Positions 6,324 to 7,058 of a DNA stretch of 7,058 bases are shown here, piece by piece. Made by a program: the position numbers and the translations under genes. Position 1 is the first letter of the stretch. The number at the start of each line of letters is the position of its first letter. Source of the DNA: Methanomicrobiales archaeon (GTDB lineage: Archaea; Halobacteriota; Methanomicrobia; Methanomicrobiales; Methanoculleaceae); the NCBI GenBank assembly GCA_012797575.1, contig JAAZOW010000324.1, positions 1-7,058 on the forward strand. The letters are read 5' to 3'. The notes below the pieces were generated by a model that saw only the letters and a program-made list of their open reading frames with translations, had not been told where the DNA came from and ran no database searches.

Positions 6324-6345
6324 AACCCCTTCGTTTCCACTGGAA
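6324..6345 (-). promoter_or_regulatory. Origin recognition box 3 (ORB-B1), in front of orc1/cdc6
   Basis: Minus strand: TTCCAGTGGAA followed by ACGAAGGGGTT. It is the copy closest to the ORB sequence I recall from Pyrococcus and Sulfolobus origins. It sits 77 bases before the orc1 ATG and could be both an origin element and an operator. Confidence 0.88.
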
Positions 6346-6454
6346 CTCGCAACAATTGATTTCAGGAAAGACCGAGGCTACTCCTGCATGGTACAGCCGA
6401 TCCTCATATATCCTGGAGGAGGTCCATACCAGAATATGGGTTGGGGATGGCCCC

Positions 6455-6476
6455 GACCCCTTTATTTCGAGTGGAG
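6455..6476 (-). promoter_or_regulatory. Origin recognition box 4 (ORB-B2)
   Basis: Minus strand: CTCCACTCGAA followed by ATAAAGGGGTC. It has the same orientation as the copy at 6324, 109 bases away, but carries the CACTCG core in place of CAGTGG. The G-string is unchanged. Confidence 0.83.
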
Positions 6477-6484
6477 ATGCAATG

Positions 6485-6504
6485 GTGATACAGCGGTGTA
6501 TCAC
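6485..6504. repeat. Perfect 8-bp hairpin beside ORB-B2
   Basis: GTGATACA, loop GCGG, TGTATCAC. It starts 8 bases from ORB-B2 and opens the interior of the candidate origin. Its right arm is part of the GTGTATCACAC repeat, found again at 6707-6717. No T run follows, so it is not an obvious terminator. Confidence 0.65.
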
Positions 6505-6506
6505 AC
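6496..6506 (+). repeat. GTGTATCACAC repeat, copy 1
   Basis: An 11-base string repeated exactly at 6707-6717 in the same orientation, 211 bases apart. Both copies lie between ORB-B2 and ORB-B3. A protein-binding site is possible; the function is unknown. Confidence 0.5.
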
Positions 6507-6630
6507 AGATAAGAATGAATGATAGCTATGTGTAACTCTAACCTAAGAATATAAGAACTGATCGAAAAAGCACAGGATAGAGGAAATCTGAAACCACCCC
6601 CAAGATAAGAAGGAGGAAAACAAAAAACCG
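6507..6630. other. A-rich, strand-asymmetric candidate duplex unwinding element
   Basis: From 6541 to 6630 I count about 46 A and 9 T in 90 bases on the plus strand: about 61% AT with a strong purine bias. It includes GATCGAAAAAGC and GGAGGAAAACAAAAAACCG. It lies inside the inverted ORBs of cluster B, where an unwinding element is expected. The AT content is moderate, so melting by itself is not proven. Confidence 0.45.
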
Positions 6631-6706
6631 CATGGATCAGCTCTACACCACAGTATCTCAGGTAAGGGTGCACACCATCATGGGGCGTATGCGGTCACCA
6701 TCATCC

Positions 6707-6717
6707 GTGTATCACAC
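6707..6717 (+). repeat. GTGTATCACAC repeat, copy 2
   Basis: Exact copy of the string at 6496-6506. Here it is centred in a small palindrome, CGTGT-ATC-ACACG (6706-6718). It has no assigned function. Confidence 0.5.
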
Positions 6718-6906
6718 GTATCTCGCACACCTCAAACCTCTTCCGTAGAAACCCAGTCCCCGTCCTGCAAACTGTCGGTGGCCAGTATCCCCTCCCTTCC
6801 CCTGCATATATATCATCCTTGAGGGCGATCCGCCCAGGTATCTGATATTCACTCGATCTCCTGTGCACACGTGCATCCCACAGGGTGGGTCGATTTCCCG
6901 ATCAGG

Positions 6907-6941
6907 GTGGCTTCTCCACCGGCGGGTGACTTCTCCACTGG
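6907..6941 (+). repeat. Tandem imperfect 16-base repeat touching ORB-B3
   Basis: GTGGCTTCTCCACCGG (6907-6922) and GTGACTTCTCCACTGG (6926-6941) differ at two positions and are offset by 19 bases. The second copy runs directly into ORB-B3, whose first bases (CTCCACT) resemble the repeat core (TCTCCACY). They may be partial dyads lacking the G-string. Confidence 0.55.
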
Positions 6942-6963
6942 CTCCACTCGAAACAAAGGGGTC
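6942..6963 (+). promoter_or_regulatory. Origin recognition box 5 (ORB-B3)
   Basis: CTCCACTCGAA followed by ACAAAGGGGTC on the plus strand. It is opposite in orientation to the two copies at 6324 and 6455 and shares the CACTCG core with the latter. It is followed at once by the palindrome GGTGGT-TGCAT-ACCACC (6964-6980). Confidence 0.83.
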
Positions 6964-6980
6964 GGTGGTTGCATACCACC
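6964..6980. repeat. Perfect 6-bp palindrome adjoining ORB-B3
   Basis: GGTGGT, loop TGCAT, ACCACC, beginning one base after the ORB-B3 22-mer. It could be a structural part of the origin or an operator for a gene further right. Nothing else is visible. Confidence 0.5.
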
Positions 6981-7011
6981 TCACGGGAGATACAAAGGAG
7001 TAAAATACGTT

Positions 7012-7058
7012 ATGGGTGAGTACAAAAGGGATCATATGGAGAGTAGTCATCTTAAACC
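7012..7058 (+). CDS. Possible start of a divergent plus-strand gene, cut by the window edge
   Basis: An ATG at 7012 opens a frame reading MGEYKRDHMESSHLK to the window end without a stop. A GGAG at 6997-7000 lies 11 bases before it, which is a little far. A second in-frame ATG at 7036 (MESSHLK) has AGGG 5-8 bases upstream. A gene divergent from orc1 on the other side of the origin would be a normal arrangement. Only 15 codons are visible, so no family can be named and chance is quite possible. Confidence 0.3.
   Translation, partial: MGEYKRDHMESSHLK

Larger units (their letters stand above)
6247..7058. other. Candidate replication origin (oriC), ORB cluster B, upstream of orc1/cdc6
   Basis: About 810 bases without a convincing gene except perhaps the last few codons at the right edge. 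It contains three ORBs (6324 minus, 6455 minus, 6942 plus), giving an inverted layout with G-rich ends pointing outward. A 465-base interior lies between the second and third. That interior holds a strand-asymmetric A-rich zone (about 6505-6630), a hairpin at 6485-6504, a repeat of GTGTATCACAC and several short palindromes. Archaeal origins typically lie directly upstream of an orc1/cdc6 gene and consist of inverted ORBs flanking an easily melted zone, so the location and content both fit. This is an inference from sequence layout; no replication data are available here. Confidence 0.8.

Noticed and set aside
6404..6673. 89-codon minus-strand frame in the candidate origin
   Set aside because: It covers ORB-B2, the hairpin and the A-rich zone; its composition is unlike a real protein and it lacks a ribosome site.
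6985..7035. Strings TACAAAGGAGT and TACAAAAGGGAT as extra ORB half-sites
   Set aside because: They match only the G-string half with mismatches, and could equally be ribosome sites for a plus-strand gene.
6712..7050. 112-codon minus-strand frame at the right end
   Set aside because: It overlaps ORB-B3 and its repeats, has no domain signature and does not look like the coding style of the other genes.
1..7058. CRISPR arrays, tRNA or rRNA genes, insertion sequences
   Set aside because: I saw no regularly spaced repeats, no tRNA cloverleaf pattern, no rRNA sequence, and no transposase or terminal inverted repeats.

Overview
The window looks like a piece of chromosome from a methanogenic archaeon of the Methanomicrobiales, most like Methanoculleus. 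This is an inference from several things: fairly GC-rich coding sequence, archaeal Shine-Dalgarno motifs of the GGTGA type, a short archaeal-type adenylosuccinate synthetase, a Trm112-like zinc protein, an archaeal Orc1/Cdc6 and archaeal origin recognition boxes (ORBs). Every well supported gene is on the minus strand.

Layout from right to left, in the direction of transcription. Positions 6247-7058 are almost entirely non-coding and hold three ORB copies, an A-rich candidate unwinding zone and several small palindromes; this is the best candidate replication origin (cluster B). It is followed by a tightly packed operon: orc1/cdc6 (4963-6246), an Lrp/AsnC-family regulator (4466-4957) and a PLP-dependent class I/II aminotransferase (3294-4454). 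Each stop codon in this operon is built into the Shine-Dalgarno sequence of the next gene. A second non-coding stretch follows (2570-3293) with two more ORB copies in inverted orientation (cluster A), a hairpin and an 80% AT tract. Next comes a second operon: purA (1559-2569), a 58-residue Trm112-like zinc protein (1386-1562), a predicted membrane-anchored protein of unknown function (844-1368) and cbiB for cobalamin synthesis (1-865, cut off by the window edge).

How it fits together: Orc1 is the initiator that binds ORBs. Copies of the same 22-base element lie on both sides of its operon, in two groups about 3.1 kb apart, and one sits directly in front of orc1 where it could also control that gene. 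The metabolic genes (adenine nucleotide, amino acid and corrinoid synthesis) are transcribed away from cluster B, the same direction as a leftward fork from there. The most interesting feature is this two-cluster origin architecture with two kinds of ORB dyad core. The individual genes belong to known families, except for the membrane-anchored protein.
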